In this document: piece by piece, positions 52,734-64,000 of the stretch
Position numbering within the stretch: position 1 is the stretch's first letter
Layout: each line of letters begins with the position of its first letter
DNA from: Saksenaea vasiformis B4078
Taxonomy: Eukaryota; Mucoromycota; Mucoromycetes; Mucorales; Saksenaeaceae
Assembly: GCA_000697055.1 (NCBI GenBank)
Contig: JNDT01001573.1
Location: 97,468-161,467, forward strand
DNA: 64,000 nucleotides
Direction: 5' to 3'
Translations under genes and position numbers: made by a program
Notes under the pieces: model-generated
What the model saw: the letters and a program-made list of their open reading frames with translations, nothing else
Database searches by the model: none
Told to the model about the DNA's origin: nothing

Positions 52734-53603
52734 GAGAAATAATTATAGAATCAGCCTTTGCATCAAATAAATATTACGTTGAGAAGTATCCCTGTTGCGT
52801 TTCGTATTCTTGGACCATTGGAACTTTACGCTTCCGATTGCAATGTTGGTCGGGATGGATAGTGGTCTGAAAACCTATTACGCATCTTCTTACGACTAGC
52901 AACATTAAAAAGCGATAGACATTTTTCTTTCTACGGAATCTTGCTGCACTACGGCATACCAAGTAGCTATCCGTTCTTGTTCATAAGCCTTAGCTTCAGT
53001 GCTGAATTTGTGTTCGAATATCTGAGCTCTCCTCCGCGGATTGTATAATCATGTGTCTGTCCTTTTTTGACTTAAAAAAATAGCTTTTAGACAACGATCA
53101 GGATATGGTCCTGTATCCGCTAGGGAATTGGAACACCTTTTTCCCAGACAGTTATTTCGGACTACGGGCACGTTACTCTTTACAGAGCAAATTCCATACC
53201 GAATGCCCAAAAGCTACATCATGTGGAATCAAGCAAGGGTACAGCGGCATTATTCATTACACACTACTGCCCCGCTATACTTAGCTCTAGTTCACCTCCG
53301 GGTTCGGCCAGGATAGAAGGAAACGAAAAGCATAGTACGTAGCCACGTGTGGCCTGGCTACATAATTCAGGTTATATTGAATAATAATAAAGGCGCTCGC
53401 TTTTTTTCTTTGTTTCGCAAAAGAAGTTGAGATATCTTGGTAGATCACATCAAACAGAGCAGTGAAAAGGTTCATCAGAGAAACATTGATAGGTGCCATT
53501 GCGTCTTGTTAGCTCCACAGCATTATTATTATTCTTCTCCTGTATCGACATCCATTTTATATCAATAAATGTATTATGTACAAGTGGTGGTGATTTATTC
53601 GCA
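52734..53603. other. Intergenic stretch with unresolved open frames
   Basis: 870 bp between the convergent ends of SNF5 and RRP40. Open frames of 45-75 codons occur on both strands: plus, about 53087-53316 (GYGPVSARELEHLFPRQLF); minus, about 52920-53060 (AQIFEHKFSTEAKAYEQERI). Either could belong to a small gene, but no start exon that keeps phase was found. Confidence 0.4.
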
Positions 53604-54406
53604 TCATGCTTTGTTGATGAGGCCTTCTACCATGGCCTTGCACTCATCGGCACTCAGATATTCAGAGTTTTGGATGGCGTTTGAAATCAGGATGGTAACC
53701 TTGCAGCTGTTTGAGTTGACCCATACACGACCGTTCATACCGACAGCCATTTCGAATGGAAAGTGCTCACCCAACAACGTCAAGACTGGTGTCGCCGGAT
53801 TCATGAGCCTATACAAGCATAGAAAGAATGAATGAGCTTCTTTTGTCTTCAAAATGAAATATTAACCTTCTGCAAAGACCTAATGAACACTTGAAAACGT
53901 AACCGCCATGTAATTCGCCAAATCCATCCGCCTTGCCCGTTGCAGGATTGACGCACTCCAGTTCGGCCTCCATATCTCGATTTGCCATAGCCACTCGACA
54001 GTATACCAATGATCGCAATGCGAGATTCGGCTTATTACGCTTTGTGGCGCCTTCAAATGCCAGTACAGGAAGTGTCGCTGTGTGGGCAGTGCCAATATCA
54101 ACGCGATAATACTCGCCCAGTCGTGCGGTCACTGTTCCCAACACGGATTCGCCCGGTGCTGCAATGTACTACAGTATATCAACGTTAACTTTTTTCTCAC
54201 AAAAAATAATCGTTCTTAACTCGTCGCTGATTGCTTTCAATCCACCATCGATTGCCTGCTTCAATGTGCCTGAGCACACCAGCTTTGGTAGCCACAACAT
54301 TTTCACCATCCTGTCGCAATCCTGGTCCGAGGATAAGCGTATCACTGTTGGCAGGGATCACGTCGCCAGGCAATACTACACGCAGCTCGGGCTGATCGAC
54401 TTCCAT
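53604..54406 (-). CDS. RRP40: RNA exosome cap subunit Rrp40 (EXOSC3)
   Basis: RNA-binding cap subunit of the nuclear/cytoplasmic 3'-5' exosome. Three exons (54221-54406, 53867-54168, 53604-53808) give 230 residues. N-terminal domain: LRVVLPGDVI, GAGVL-like TKAGVLRH. S1 domain: GESVLGTVTARLGEYYRVDI, ATLPVLAFEGATKRNKPNL, RSLVYCRVAMANRDMEAEL. KH-type domain: LLGEHFPFEMAVGMNGRVWV, where GMNGRVWV is the Rrp40-family signature, ending MVEGLINKA. TAG or TAA falls at 53604-53606. Phases agree at both introns (donors GTTAAG and GTTAAT). Confidence 0.94.
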
Positions 54407-55041
54407 CGCTTCGGTTTTTTAATACGACAACGAAAAACAAGACCAAAAAAGTTGGGATTTCCTTTTATTATGACTGCTTTTCAATGCAATGTGCAATACG
54501 AGATTTTGGGGATCCAAGATACGTTATCAAACCGGCGCAGAAGGATACATAAAATATACTGTATCGTTATCTGTTTTATTACCGCTAATGCTGGCGCTAC
54601 CTGTTTGTTTTCTGTTATATTTGTTTAAATGTCTAAGTGGCCGTTCGTAGTTCCTTCTGAAATGATTGCCAAAATGGTTATTCACGATACCGTACTACCT
54701 GCGCTCACGGAAGTCAAAGTGATATAAGCCTATAAAAGCGAGAGTAGAAAGAATATACACACTAGTGAGATATTTCGGGTCTAATTGAAGAGTCATTGTG
54801 GGGAAAGGGAAACAATGGCTCAGAAGGATGGCTTTAAGGCCAGTCGTGGAGTACGACCTACTGTCTAATGTAATATGAGCACTTATTATTACCGCTTTTG
54901 GTTTCTATATAGTTGTTCATGTCATTTCATCAATGTAGCTAATGATCGAAGTGTATGTTGATGGGTCAAGTCACTCGACCCGCAAAAAATACTTAAAGCC
55001 GCACGGAAACGAAATATGACACTCAGTTCCTTTAACAGATC
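54407..55041. promoter_or_regulatory. Divergent intergenic region, RRP40 / Gemin5-like
   Basis: About 635 bp between divergent start codons. It contains two very short open frames (MSKWPFVVPSEMIAKMVIHD at about 54630 and MAQKDGFKASRGVRPTV at about 54814) that may be chance or upstream ORFs of the Gemin5-like mRNA. No regulatory motif identified. Confidence 0.4.
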
Positions 55042-58000
55042 ATGGCGGATCGCGTCGCGGGTTGTCGAGCATACCCTCCTTTTCCTAATATATATACCTC
55101 ACATGCCACTTCCGTAACCCCAACATCGTACGTCTATGCTGCTGGTGGTCTCATCGTAGTGCTTGACCTGCAAACAATGGAATTTCGGCATGCTTTTGCT
55201 GCCTCAGCAGATCGGATCTTGACGATCGCAACTTATGAGACAGTGTGTTATACGGCGGGCACAGAGACGACCATTCGTGCATGGGATTTACTCGATGGGA
55301 AACTCTTGAACACTTACCAAGGTCATAATGCGGAAGTGACCGTAGTAGAATGTGTCCGCAACGGTACTGTTCTTATTTCAGCGGATAAATCCGGCAAGAT
55401 TATTGTTCAGGAAACATTTGGTTCCAAGCGTACAACGTTTAAACCTATACAATCCGAAGTCAAGACACTTGCCTCCGTTGTACATATGCACCAAGATTAT
55501 ATCGCGATAGGGTAATAATCAAAGAGCCGAATTGAACCATGCTTACGATACTATCCTTTGCACAGGTATGCCAATGGTATGATCTTGGTGGTGACTTTGG
55601 ATCAGGACCTAAAATTGAATACAAAACACCAAATTATCAAGGGTAACGATGCTATCCACTCGCTTGCATGGCAAAATCGGTCGGAAGATGATGTGTGGCC
55701 GCTCTTGGCATCGAGCACTCAGAATGCAAAAACAGCAGTTGTATGGTGCGTCCCGGAAGAAATGCGATACTGCGAAATCAAGCTGCCCAATCCTGCAACA
55801 AAATGGACCGAATCACAGAAAAATACGTTGTGGATTCAGTTAGCGTGGTCACCAACACGACATAACCAGATCTACGTGACCTCTTATCTGTAAGTCATCT
55901 GTCTATCTGGATTTGCTGTTTACTAATAGAAAACCGATAGTGGCGGCATCCTTTGTTATGACGTTAGCAAACCAGGCCATGCCAAGTCACTGAATCATGA
56001 GCGATTACCCGAGAAACATTCGCGGATTGTTTTCAGTCTGTTGTGGGATCCATCCGGTCGGTACGCGCTTACGACTTCCTTGGATAAACAGATCATCAAA
56101 TGGGATATAAGCACACGAGATAGCATGACACAGATACGAACACATTTTGGATTTCCGTACTGCATTGCTGCTACTTCATTAATGCCAGGCCAAGTGGCTG
56201 TGGGCTACGGCGATGGTAGTCTGAAGTTATGGGATTTTTCTGGAGAGAGCTCTGCCTTAGCGAGCGAAAAGGTGCATGACTTTTATGAATCGACAGATTT
56301 TTGGAAAGGGCTTCATGGGAAGATAGAGCAAGTAAGCGACAAGATCCTTCTGTGCGCATATCACCTCTAACAACTGATCTAGATAAAATGGCATCCAACA
56401 AAAGAAGCGATCCTAGCGTACAGCACAGAATATGGCCATGTCGGGACATACGATGTACACCAAGGTCGGTGTCATCCGATAAAATCCTACCATACGACAT
56501 CTGGTGGGACATCAATTACTTGGACGACCATATCAAAATTAGGAGACTTATTAAGCTGTGGAAAAGACGGAAAGCTCCTCGTGCACGACACAGAGAAACC
56601 TTCTGTGCCAGCCACAGATCTGGAACCGTACCTACGCCAACGGAATCCAGAATGGTACAAAACGGTCGATACAAAGCTCAACGCCGCCCGGAGCTTCGCA
56701 ATTGTTGATGATGGAGATACCTTTCTAGCGGTCGGGAATACCGATGGTGTAGTTGAAGTGTATCATGCAAGTAGCTTTCAACTGCTCTATACATCGACTT
56801 TTCATCGACAAAAGATCTGTACTATGGACTGGAAGCGTATGTATCTACAGCGTCGACGTACGAACGACGGAGCTGACGCGGAATTAGGTAGAGACAATCT
56901 GGTATGGCTTGCTACAGGCTGTGCAGAAGGTCGTGTCGCCGTTCATGATATTGGCAGCTTGAAGTGGAATGAGCTGGATGGTGAGTCTTGCGTAGTTCTC
57001 ATTGCCGATGACAACAACTTTGAATATTTAGATACGCCTATTCCCGATCCTTCACCATTTCGCGTCTTCGAACGTCATAAGAAGACCATTACAGATCTTA
57101 AATGGAGTATGCATGACGATAAGATGTATTTTGTATCGGTATCCACAGACAATCTGGCATTTGTAAGCTTTCCGGAAGATAATATAATATGTATATTTAT
57201 GGCCTTTGTTCACTAGGTATGGAATGCTGAAAGGCAAGGTGATCCCATTGCCTCTTTCCGACAACACCGTGGCTCCGTTTTAAGTGCAGCCTGGGATTAC
57301 CTGGACAAGGATGTGCTGTTTACAGGTGGAAATGATCGATTCATCTATATGTGGGACTATAAGGATTATCTTTATACCAGAGCACAAGGTATATTTAGAT
57401 TCTTGCGGATTTTATCTCATGCATTTGCTGTAGACAAGCAACCGCTTTTAATCGAACGAGAGAAAAGCGTTCTTAAAGGTTCAAGCATCACTGTCTCTGG
57501 AGAGACAATTACAGATTCTCCTGTGGCAACGAAAAGAGCCTCGGCTCAGACAAGCAGTAAAGCCCGAAAAAAACAAAAATCAAGCACAAAAATAGCGTTG
57601 ATGTACTTCACCAAAGATCAAGAGCGCACCAAACGTACCGAAAGACAGCAACAGGCATGTTTACGTCTTGCTGCTTCCTTATTTGGTGGAGATCCCACCG
57701 AAGCGATCCATTATATTAGTAATCAATTACCAGAGGATCTACATGATACTGTTGTCAAAAAATACGTTGGAGCATTCGCAACTGAAGATAAAGAGGACGA
57801 TTTGACAGAGATGCTTTTTGGCACAAAGAATGATATTCGAAGATTAATCGGCCTTGAAGGTAAGAATATTGTTATAAATGGGTGAAATATTTTCGGGGAT
57901 GTATTAATTGATGATGGAGAAGTGGACCGCTTTGAACAAAGGCCACAAAGTCAAACTTGCGAAAGCGAGGATAGTTTAAGCTACGGCCCTGATCTGAAGT

Positions 58001-58762
58001 TGGCACTGGATGTTATGCGGAGTCATTTCTTCACATTTGACGCGCATATTAACACTGCTGAACCAACCGTAATGGATTGGATTGCTCTTGCATTCGGTCC
58101 CGTAGGTATGTTAGCATCCTTTATTTTAGAGGCACCTGCTAATGTAACCTTAAAGCTGGAAAAGAGACATGGTTGCAGATGATGGAAATGCAAGCCAAAA
58201 AGCTAAGCAATGCCCGTCAATATAATTTGGCTGCCGCATGTTACATTGCGTGCTCCAAGATATATGAGGCTATTGATGTGTATCGCCGTGCTTCGATGTT
58301 CAGGTATTATTATCGTGATCACGCGAATTGTCAAACTTAGCTGCAACGTGTCGTAGGGAAGCAATCGCGTTGGCGAAACTTCGCTTGCCAGCAACTGATC
58401 CCATCATCCCCGATATTTTTGCACAATGGGCCGAAATGTTGCAATCAAATGAAGAAGAGCTTGCAGCAATGTGGTAAGAGCCTATTTTGCATCAAAATCC
58501 GATGAAGGGATGAACAGCTGATAAGGAAAATTGTATTAGTTATTTGCACGCCCAGCTTCCAGGTTCTAAAGCAAATGCTATCAATCTGATGGCTAGGCGA
58601 GATAAAGAGCCTAATTTGTTTTACGCAGCATGCTTAGCTCGTCTTTTGAATGATAATACTGCAGACACTCGCATAGTTAAATGGAAAACCGCAGTCATCA
58701 GCCGACAACAACAGAAAAAAACCGACGACTTGTCTTCAGAGACATCTGGGGATGCAGTGTAG
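55042..58762 (+). CDS. GEMIN5: Gemin5-like WD-repeat protein (SMN complex snRNA-binding subunit)
   Basis: In animals Gemin5 reads the Sm site and cap of snRNAs and delivers them to the SMN complex. ATG at 55042 (MADRVAGCRAYPPFPNIY). The N-terminal 700 residues are WD repeats forming two propellers: TETTIRAWDLLDGKLLNTYQ, VIFSLLWDPSGRYALTTS-like blocks, DKQIIKWDIS, DGSLKLWDFSG, CGKDGKLLVHDTE, HKKTITDLKWSMHDDKMYFV, GGNDRFIYMWDYKDYL. A basic linker (TKRASAQTSSKARKKQKSS) leads to the helical TPR-like region: MDWIALAFGPAGKETW, YNLAAACYIACSKIYEAIDV, FREAIALAKLRLPATDPIIP, which aligns well with the dimerisation module of human Gemin5. It ends SSETSGDAV, TAG at 58760-58762. It is shorter than the human protein at the C-terminus, apparently lacking the far C-terminal domains. 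Paralogous WD proteins are less likely given the REAIALAK block. Confidence 0.85.
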
Positions 58763-61700
58763 AAAGACTAGATCTAATCATTAGATGAACAGTACAAGCA
58801 CCCGACCGCTCTATGCCTTTGTTTCAGCTGTTATTTGCACAAGCGCTGATCGCATTTTTTTTAATCAATATGAAGAGCTCTTCTCGGCATTCGTAGAACG
58901 TCGACAGTTTACTGATATATATATATACAACATGTCTCCCGTCTAATGAATTAAGTATCGGTATTAGAGGACGCTGGAATGTTCCGTCCTTGATTGCATA
59001 CGTACATTACTAGCTATGGATCTATTAACAGAGAATAATGGAGCAGTGTGATTAATTGACAGTCTTACAAAAACATTATATCTCGACCACAGAAAGTAAT
59101 TTACAAGTAAAGCCAAACTACCGAATAGATTGTACACATCACGGTTTGTAAATTAACGGAGGAAGAAAAAGCGGGTTTGACAGTGGCCACTCAGTGTATA
59201 CGCAGCGCTGCGGTAAGTAGACTGTAGACTTCATCGCATGCTACACGGAAAATAAAGCACAACAGAAACGTATCAATGAGTCGCAAATGAAGAGCATGAT
59301 AGCTATCTCTTTTACAAATCGGCAGCTGAGTGGAGTTGCGAAACTCTACAGGATCACATCTTTCTGTCGAAAATAGAAAAAGTACTTCAGCCATAAAACC
59401 TCCAGAAGCTTTACTGTGGATTGGTGTACCCTATCACTTCTACTCATATTGATACTCTTTATGTGCACCCACTGAGGTGGGCGGGACGGAAAAACGACTG
59501 CAAGGAAAATGGTGTGCATCCACTAGCATATTCTAAATGTTAGTCGTGTTTCAGTCCTGGCAAATCACACAGCCGTATCGTCTGTCGGTGGCATGCGTCC
59601 TTTTTTGTGTGCAGGTTGCACAAAGTAGGATGAAGTCAGTCAAACGTCAAAGAGAATCGGAGACAGTTGTGCGGCATTTCTTTTTCAGCTCCTCCTGTCT
59701 CAGGACGGGTGGCAAACCTTAGCCGGCAAACATTGAAGCTTTACTTACCAGAGCCCAACAAAGGGAAGGTCGGAAAGAGACAGGAAGTAAAACCATTCTT
59801 CCTCCCCTTACAATAACGAAAGCGCAAAATATCCGTCGAATAATGCGGTATTGGACTGTTACGCCCATCGTTACATATTTGGACAATGGGTGAAAACCGG
59901 CGATCATGGCACGTTTAGAATAACGACGGTTAAATGATTAATAATCCGTACATTACTGCCAAACTCTAACTTCATTACACATGCCTTTACAGGGCGTCTT
60001 GTTTACATCTATTAACCTTCTTGCAGCATAGCCAATTCCCTTTGTTTCTTCCGCAAGGTAGGTAGTAAACATTCGAGCCCCTGCCTTCTAAAGCAAAACC
60101 GCAGCGGTGCACAGACCATGCAGGGTATAGAAGAAAATTTATCCGTTCGGAATTTTATTTCCGGAAGAGATATGATCCTTGACTTACGACGCGGAAAAAC
60201 ATCTTCTCCTCTAGTGCAGTTGATGCATTGTCGTACGGGACCGGATGACAATCACTCATAGATGGAAAAATGTTAACAACATAATTTTCGTTTCACGTGG
60301 AGAGATAGCAATGGTACCTTGACGTTGTTCTCTATCTGAATATCGCTATTTGGCACAATTATCTTTTCTTGATCCTAGAAGAGATAGTGTCATATTTATT
60401 GGCAAATGTTAATGGTACATACAATGAGTTAATGATAAAAGAATGGACAAATAAATGATGAGGTTAGGGCCACGTTAAGAGATATGGACGAAAACAGGAA
60501 GAGCGGGAATTTAGATCCAGGTAGAGACCTTGGCGACCATGACGGTTGTGTACTGGAAGAATGCTTTAAATAACAAAGATACTACCGTAAGAATAATGGC
60601 ATCTACGTCGAGACGTTGAGTATTCTATGCCTTGATTTAACTGTGAACACATACTAAATAGCATCTTTTCCCAAGGTTCCATGACATAGACCGCGGTGAT
60701 AAGTTCATACTGGAAGACTTTTTTGTGTATATACTTGGAAACAGAGGAGGATGACATATTTTCTCTCAGAGCCTGTCTATGAATACACCTAGGTCTTTTA
60801 TAGTTGGCGATCTCTTTGTTTTATCCATGTCGCACAGGGTTTTCAGTAGCGGCTGAAATTTGTCCCGTTCCGACACTGCACTTCGGGCCAGGGTGGCATG
60901 GAAGTGCCTATCACCGGAAAAAGCGATAATATCACGCGCTTTAATCGTTCTACTGATTTATTGGATATCAGGAGAGTGTGTAAAGTTCAATGAATAGATA
61001 GATTTTCAGGCTTAGACCAGTCGCGCGATTTTGATAATAGATTTTCCTAGGAATCGCTTGTGCGGATGTATGCTGTCAGAAACCGTTGTAAAGTTCAGGT
61101 TTAGACATGGAACCTAAAAAGCAACACGTCTTATCACTACTACATCAGTTAAAACTCCTGTAGTGGTTACGGGGCAAATAACGGTCTTCCGATACGGCAC
61201 GCTTAGATCAGGAAGACATAGTGCTATGTTAAATACGTTTTAGAATTCCCATATATCCATACGCCTTGGAGGTCTAGAAGAAATACCATACAATCCAAAT
61301 GATGATATGTATTTTTGATGTCGCCAATGAGAAGTTTCATACATTGGAATTGTGTCGTCCGCGTCCCAACCAACATGATTGCAAACTTTACACCCCTTTA
61401 AAGTGAAATCTTCCGCTTATCAGCCAAAACAATAGCCTAAGACATGTCTCACTCGCGACGAAACGTTTTGTTGCATTTTTTATTCACAATAACCTGTGTT
61501 CCAGCCTTCTTGAGTATCAGTGAGATTCGAAGATGGAAACAGGTACATACGGTCAGATCTTATATACACATAGCAAAGTATGACAGCTGTTATCATACTC
61601 CATGCATCATTGATGTACGTTATATACTTGACACTTCTCAGATACGTATTGCCTTTCAGAATGCCAGATACAACACCTCCTGGTAAGAACTAGGTCTCAC

Positions 61701-62117
61701 GTATCAAAGTCTTCTTCTAGCACTCTCAACTTTCTACATAGATCACGTAGTTCAACTTCTTTTTGGCATTTTCAACGTCAGCGAGCCAGCCACTGTCGTT
61801 ATCGTCACTATCGTTGTTACTGTTCGTTGTTGTTACTGTCATTACCGCTGCATTTGCAACCAGAGACTGATGAACTTAGCCTTGGTTGCACTGTCGACTC
61901 CTGCACAAATATAATGCTGTAAATGTCAATGTTGGCACTTACACATACCAGACTTACGTATTGTACATGTAATAATATGCACCGTTGCATCGAGGAATAG
62001 TACCCGAGTATATCCTGATTATTACTTACACTTATTGGTTATAGCTAGAAATACGTAGGATAGCGGTAATAATAGGTAAACGTCAATACAAGTATGTTAT
62101 GTGGAAAACGTTCGGTT
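58763..62117. other. Gene-poor region
   Basis: 3.35 kb with no gene I can support. Noted: an (AT)n tract at about 58.92 kb; a CCCAC..GTGGG hairpin at about 59.47 kb; a minus-strand frame at 60012-60250 with two CxxC pairs (CINC, CMVC) but no ATG start; a TCG/GTT-rich stretch at 61.79-61.84 kb that on the minus strand reads as an Asn/Ser/Asp-rich peptide running into ADVENAKKKLNYV. These look like remnants rather than genes. Confidence 0.4.
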
Positions 62118-62149
62118 GGACACTATCGTAGTGTCCGCCTGTATTTATT
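62118..62149 (+). repeat. GGACACTATCG dispersed repeat, copy 2
   Basis: Starts with a perfect 8-bp-arm palindrome GGACACTA-TCG-TAGTGTCC (62118-62136) and continues GCCTGTATTTATT. Matches the minus strand at 47338-47369 and stays partly similar further right. Flanks to the left differ, so GGACACT is probably an element terminus. Confidence 0.45.
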
Positions 62150-62320
62150 AAAGAGCGGAGATTATCGTATGAAACACAGGATCGTTATTGTGTCCACTTA
62201 AAGTGCGGACCCACGAGTAGCAATACGGCTACGTGTTGCATAGGCTGGGATTGATTATGACATCCTGAATTTTTCTGCAAAGCAAGATTTTCTGCATGCG
62301 ATAGACATAATAGAAACTCG

Positions 62321-62434
62321 CTGCATCTGCACGGGTCTTGAAATGAAGAAGCGTGTACTAGGAGGAGGCGTATAAACAGGCAGCATCTGATCGACTCTTG
62401 AAATGCAGAAGAGCGTATGTGCTAGGAGGAGGCG
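62321..62434. repeat. Imperfect 60-bp tandem duplication
   Basis: Two copies, 62321-62370 and 62381-62434, share GCATCTG, CTTGAAATG.AGAAG and CTAGGAGGAGGCG with a few substitutions and a 4-5 base length difference. Only two units are present. Confidence 0.65.
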
Positions 62435-63597
62435 CAGGTAGAGCGGATGTTCGAAGGAATTGAAGATACAAAGCTACCTTCTGATCTGAATAATGACGAA
62501 TAAATATGCAGCGTCCAAGTGACTTTGTGCTTTCTAAGAAACATACCCGATCGAAATGGTCACTACTATCTGGAAATACAAACGTTTCTGGAGAAGATGC
62601 TCCCGCTGCATTCGTACAAAAGCTCTTGAAAGAGACAGTGTGATGCGCGAACGCATAGCATTCACTCAACTTCCGACAGTGTCGGTGGACTCAGACATCC
62701 TCCTAGCATTAATTTGAACATTAAACTATAACATATTTCTTACCAGTTGATTGTAGGCTTGATGACATGTTGGGGGTCAAAATATTCACGTAGATATTTT
62801 TTCAAGCTCTCGTCGGTGATACTATCCAAGACACTGCCAGACAATGTATGCGGCAACAGTCGGTCGCTGCATGTAGAACATGAAAACCGGTCCATTCTGA
62901 ATCTCATCATCTTAAATGGTGCAGCTATTACATCGTCCCAAGATTGTTGAAATTGCCGCTATACTGGGTTCCTTTGAGAGAAACCAAACCAGCTTTTCGC
63001 CCAAGTTGAGACCTCTGAGAGCGTCATCTGCGCTGGCCAATGGCATTAATTTGCGTTGTCTGGGAATGAATTTTACAATAGCCGTTGCAGAGTGGCACCC
63101 ATCAGGCTGATCATTCGTTTGATCATGCCAAGATGACGGAGGAAGACTTAGAAATGTCCCATTATCTATATGCATGCGTACGATAATGAATATGACCCTC
63201 CAACCAAGATGATGGAAAATTTGCCTTAGCTGATATCCTCCATACTGCAGCTATCGAAGTCGTAAGATGACTTTACACGGTGTATACATATACGCTACGA
63301 ATACTACTCATCTCAATTTTTCGTACGTTGAGAAAGGTCCAGCTGCTATCCCGGGTGGCATAACACTATGGAAAACCGATTCCTGACGGATACACTTTTA
63401 CTCAACGAAAAGTAGTCAATCAGGAACCGGTTTTTCATAGTGCAAAAATAAACTCTTTGAAATGCTTAAAAGTTTAACATATTGATCTTAGTTTACATAG
63501 CTGTCTAGTCCGTAAATGGTGTATCATATCGAAAAATGTGGAAACGCTCCCCGCGGCAAGGGGTTCTGATCCAGTCATAGCATTGTGAAAGGAAAGC
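62435..63597. other. Gene-poor region with one hairpin repeat
   Basis: No gene recognised. A minus-strand frame at 62912-63175 (HSATAIVKFIPRQRKL) has protein-like composition but no motif. The inverted repeat at 63364-63442 is listed separately. Confidence 0.4.
63364..63442. mobile_element. Short inverted-repeat (foldback) element
   Basis: Left arm 63364-63387 begins CACTATGGAAAACCG; right arm 63419-63442 is its inverted copy (reverse complement CACTATGAAAAACCGG). Arms match at 21 of 24 bases around a 31-nt centre. No TA or other target duplication is obvious. It could be a miniature element or one subterminal repeat of a larger Tc1/mariner element such as the transposase relic to its right. 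Confidence 0.5.
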
Positions 63598-64000
63598 TAA
63601 CCAGCGGGAGAAATACAGATGAGACCTCACGAAGAATTGCATCTTTACTTGATGTGCCTGGATTCAGCTTGCATACTTATAGAAATTTTGGCGGTTCTTT
63701 GGAAGCCATATCAGTGAAAGGCACTGTACCCAGCTGGAAACGGAGTTAACCACTGATAGGGAAGTCACAATCACTGCAGTATATGGTGCCATATCCGAGG
63801 CAGAGGTAATAGATATATCTTTGAGAAAGCCTCAGGCTACATCTGTGTCCAAAAAGAGAAAGCTTAACAAAAAAGAAGCAAAAACAGTTCATGATCGGGT
63901 CGGTACACGACTGAACACTTCCTGCCTTTTATATCTAATGTAATGGACGTGCTGGATGAACACGGTATGAAATCCCATTACATCGTAAGGGAGAATGATC
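63598..64000 (+). pseudogene. Decayed Tc1/mariner-type transposase, cut by right edge
   Basis: Three frames in succession carry consecutive parts of a DDE transposase: VPGFSLHTYRNFGGSLEAIS (63601-63733), then VTITAVYGAISEAEVIDISL and RKPQATSVSKKRKLNK (about 63760-63910), then TEHFLPFISNVMDVLDEHGM and HYIVREND (to the edge). The order D/G-F-H-R-FGWS, VYGAIS..G.IDISLRKP, KKRK, VGTRTEH.L, NVMDVLD, IVMDNAPIH is that of a Tc1/mariner family common in Mucorales. Two frame shifts and stop codons mark it as dead in this part. The expected DNAPIH motif reads REND here, and its remainder lies outside the window. Confidence 0.65.

Noticed and set aside
60012..60250. Zinc-finger-like minus-strand frame with CxxC pairs
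   Set aside because: No ATG start, irregular cysteine spacing and no splice partners; listed only as a remnant.

Overview
The window is nuclear DNA of an intron-rich, compact fungal genome. Almost every gene is split by short GT-AG introns of about 45-90 nt, often with long T or A runs. The proteins are typical fungal housekeeping proteins. The degraded mobile elements (Tc1/mariner, MULE-type and Fanzor-type fragments) resemble families I associate with Mucoromycota, especially Mucorales. That placement is an inference; no rRNA or mitochondrial marker is present to fix it.

Layout, left to right. 0-6.8 kb: most of NOT1/CNOT1, cut by the left edge. 7.1 kb: a short TA-flanked inverted-repeat element. 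8.9-14.8 kb: a BAR-SH3 protein, a STE20/PAK-like kinase, a Rab11-type GTPase and a small unknown gene. 16.4-18.2 kb: a small mitochondrial protein divergent from a HAC1-like bZIP factor whose mRNA looks like an Ire1 substrate. 18.4-27.6 kb: RSP5 ubiquitin ligase, TFIIA small subunit and proteasome subunit RPN2. 28-29 kb: relics of mobile elements. 29.2-37.2 kb: CTR9, a doubtful small gene, SEC61 beta, a COG0523 metal-chaperone GTPase and threonine aldolase. 37.2-40.6 kb: gene-poor, with decayed coding sequence. 40.6-46.0 kb: a UPF0303 protein, a large Golgi-type glycosyltransferase, an EF-hand protein and MIC10. 46-50.4 kb: gene-poor, with a decayed Fanzor (eukaryotic TnpB relative) and a short element with 52-bp inverted repeats. 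50.4-58.8 kb: SNF5, RRP40 and a Gemin5-like protein. 58.8-64 kb: gene-poor, with repeats and a decayed Tc1/mariner transposase running off the right edge.

How the genes relate: this is eukaryotic synteny, not operons. Several act in shared processes: mRNA synthesis and decay (TFIIA, CTR9, SNF5, NOT1, RRP40, Gemin5), protein quality control and secretion (HAC1, SEC61 beta, RSP5, RPN2, Rab11) and mitochondria (MIC10, small presequence protein). Neighbouring start codons are often close and divergent (for example EF-hand/MIC10, 127 bp between), implying shared promoters.

The strongest unusual signal is in the HAC1-like gene. Two hairpins with 7-nt loops of Ire1 type lie exactly 147 nt apart (49 codons). 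Removing that segment skips the stop codon and joins the bZIP region in frame to an acidic C-terminal domain. Exon boundaries everywhere were inferred by eye from splice signals and protein similarity.
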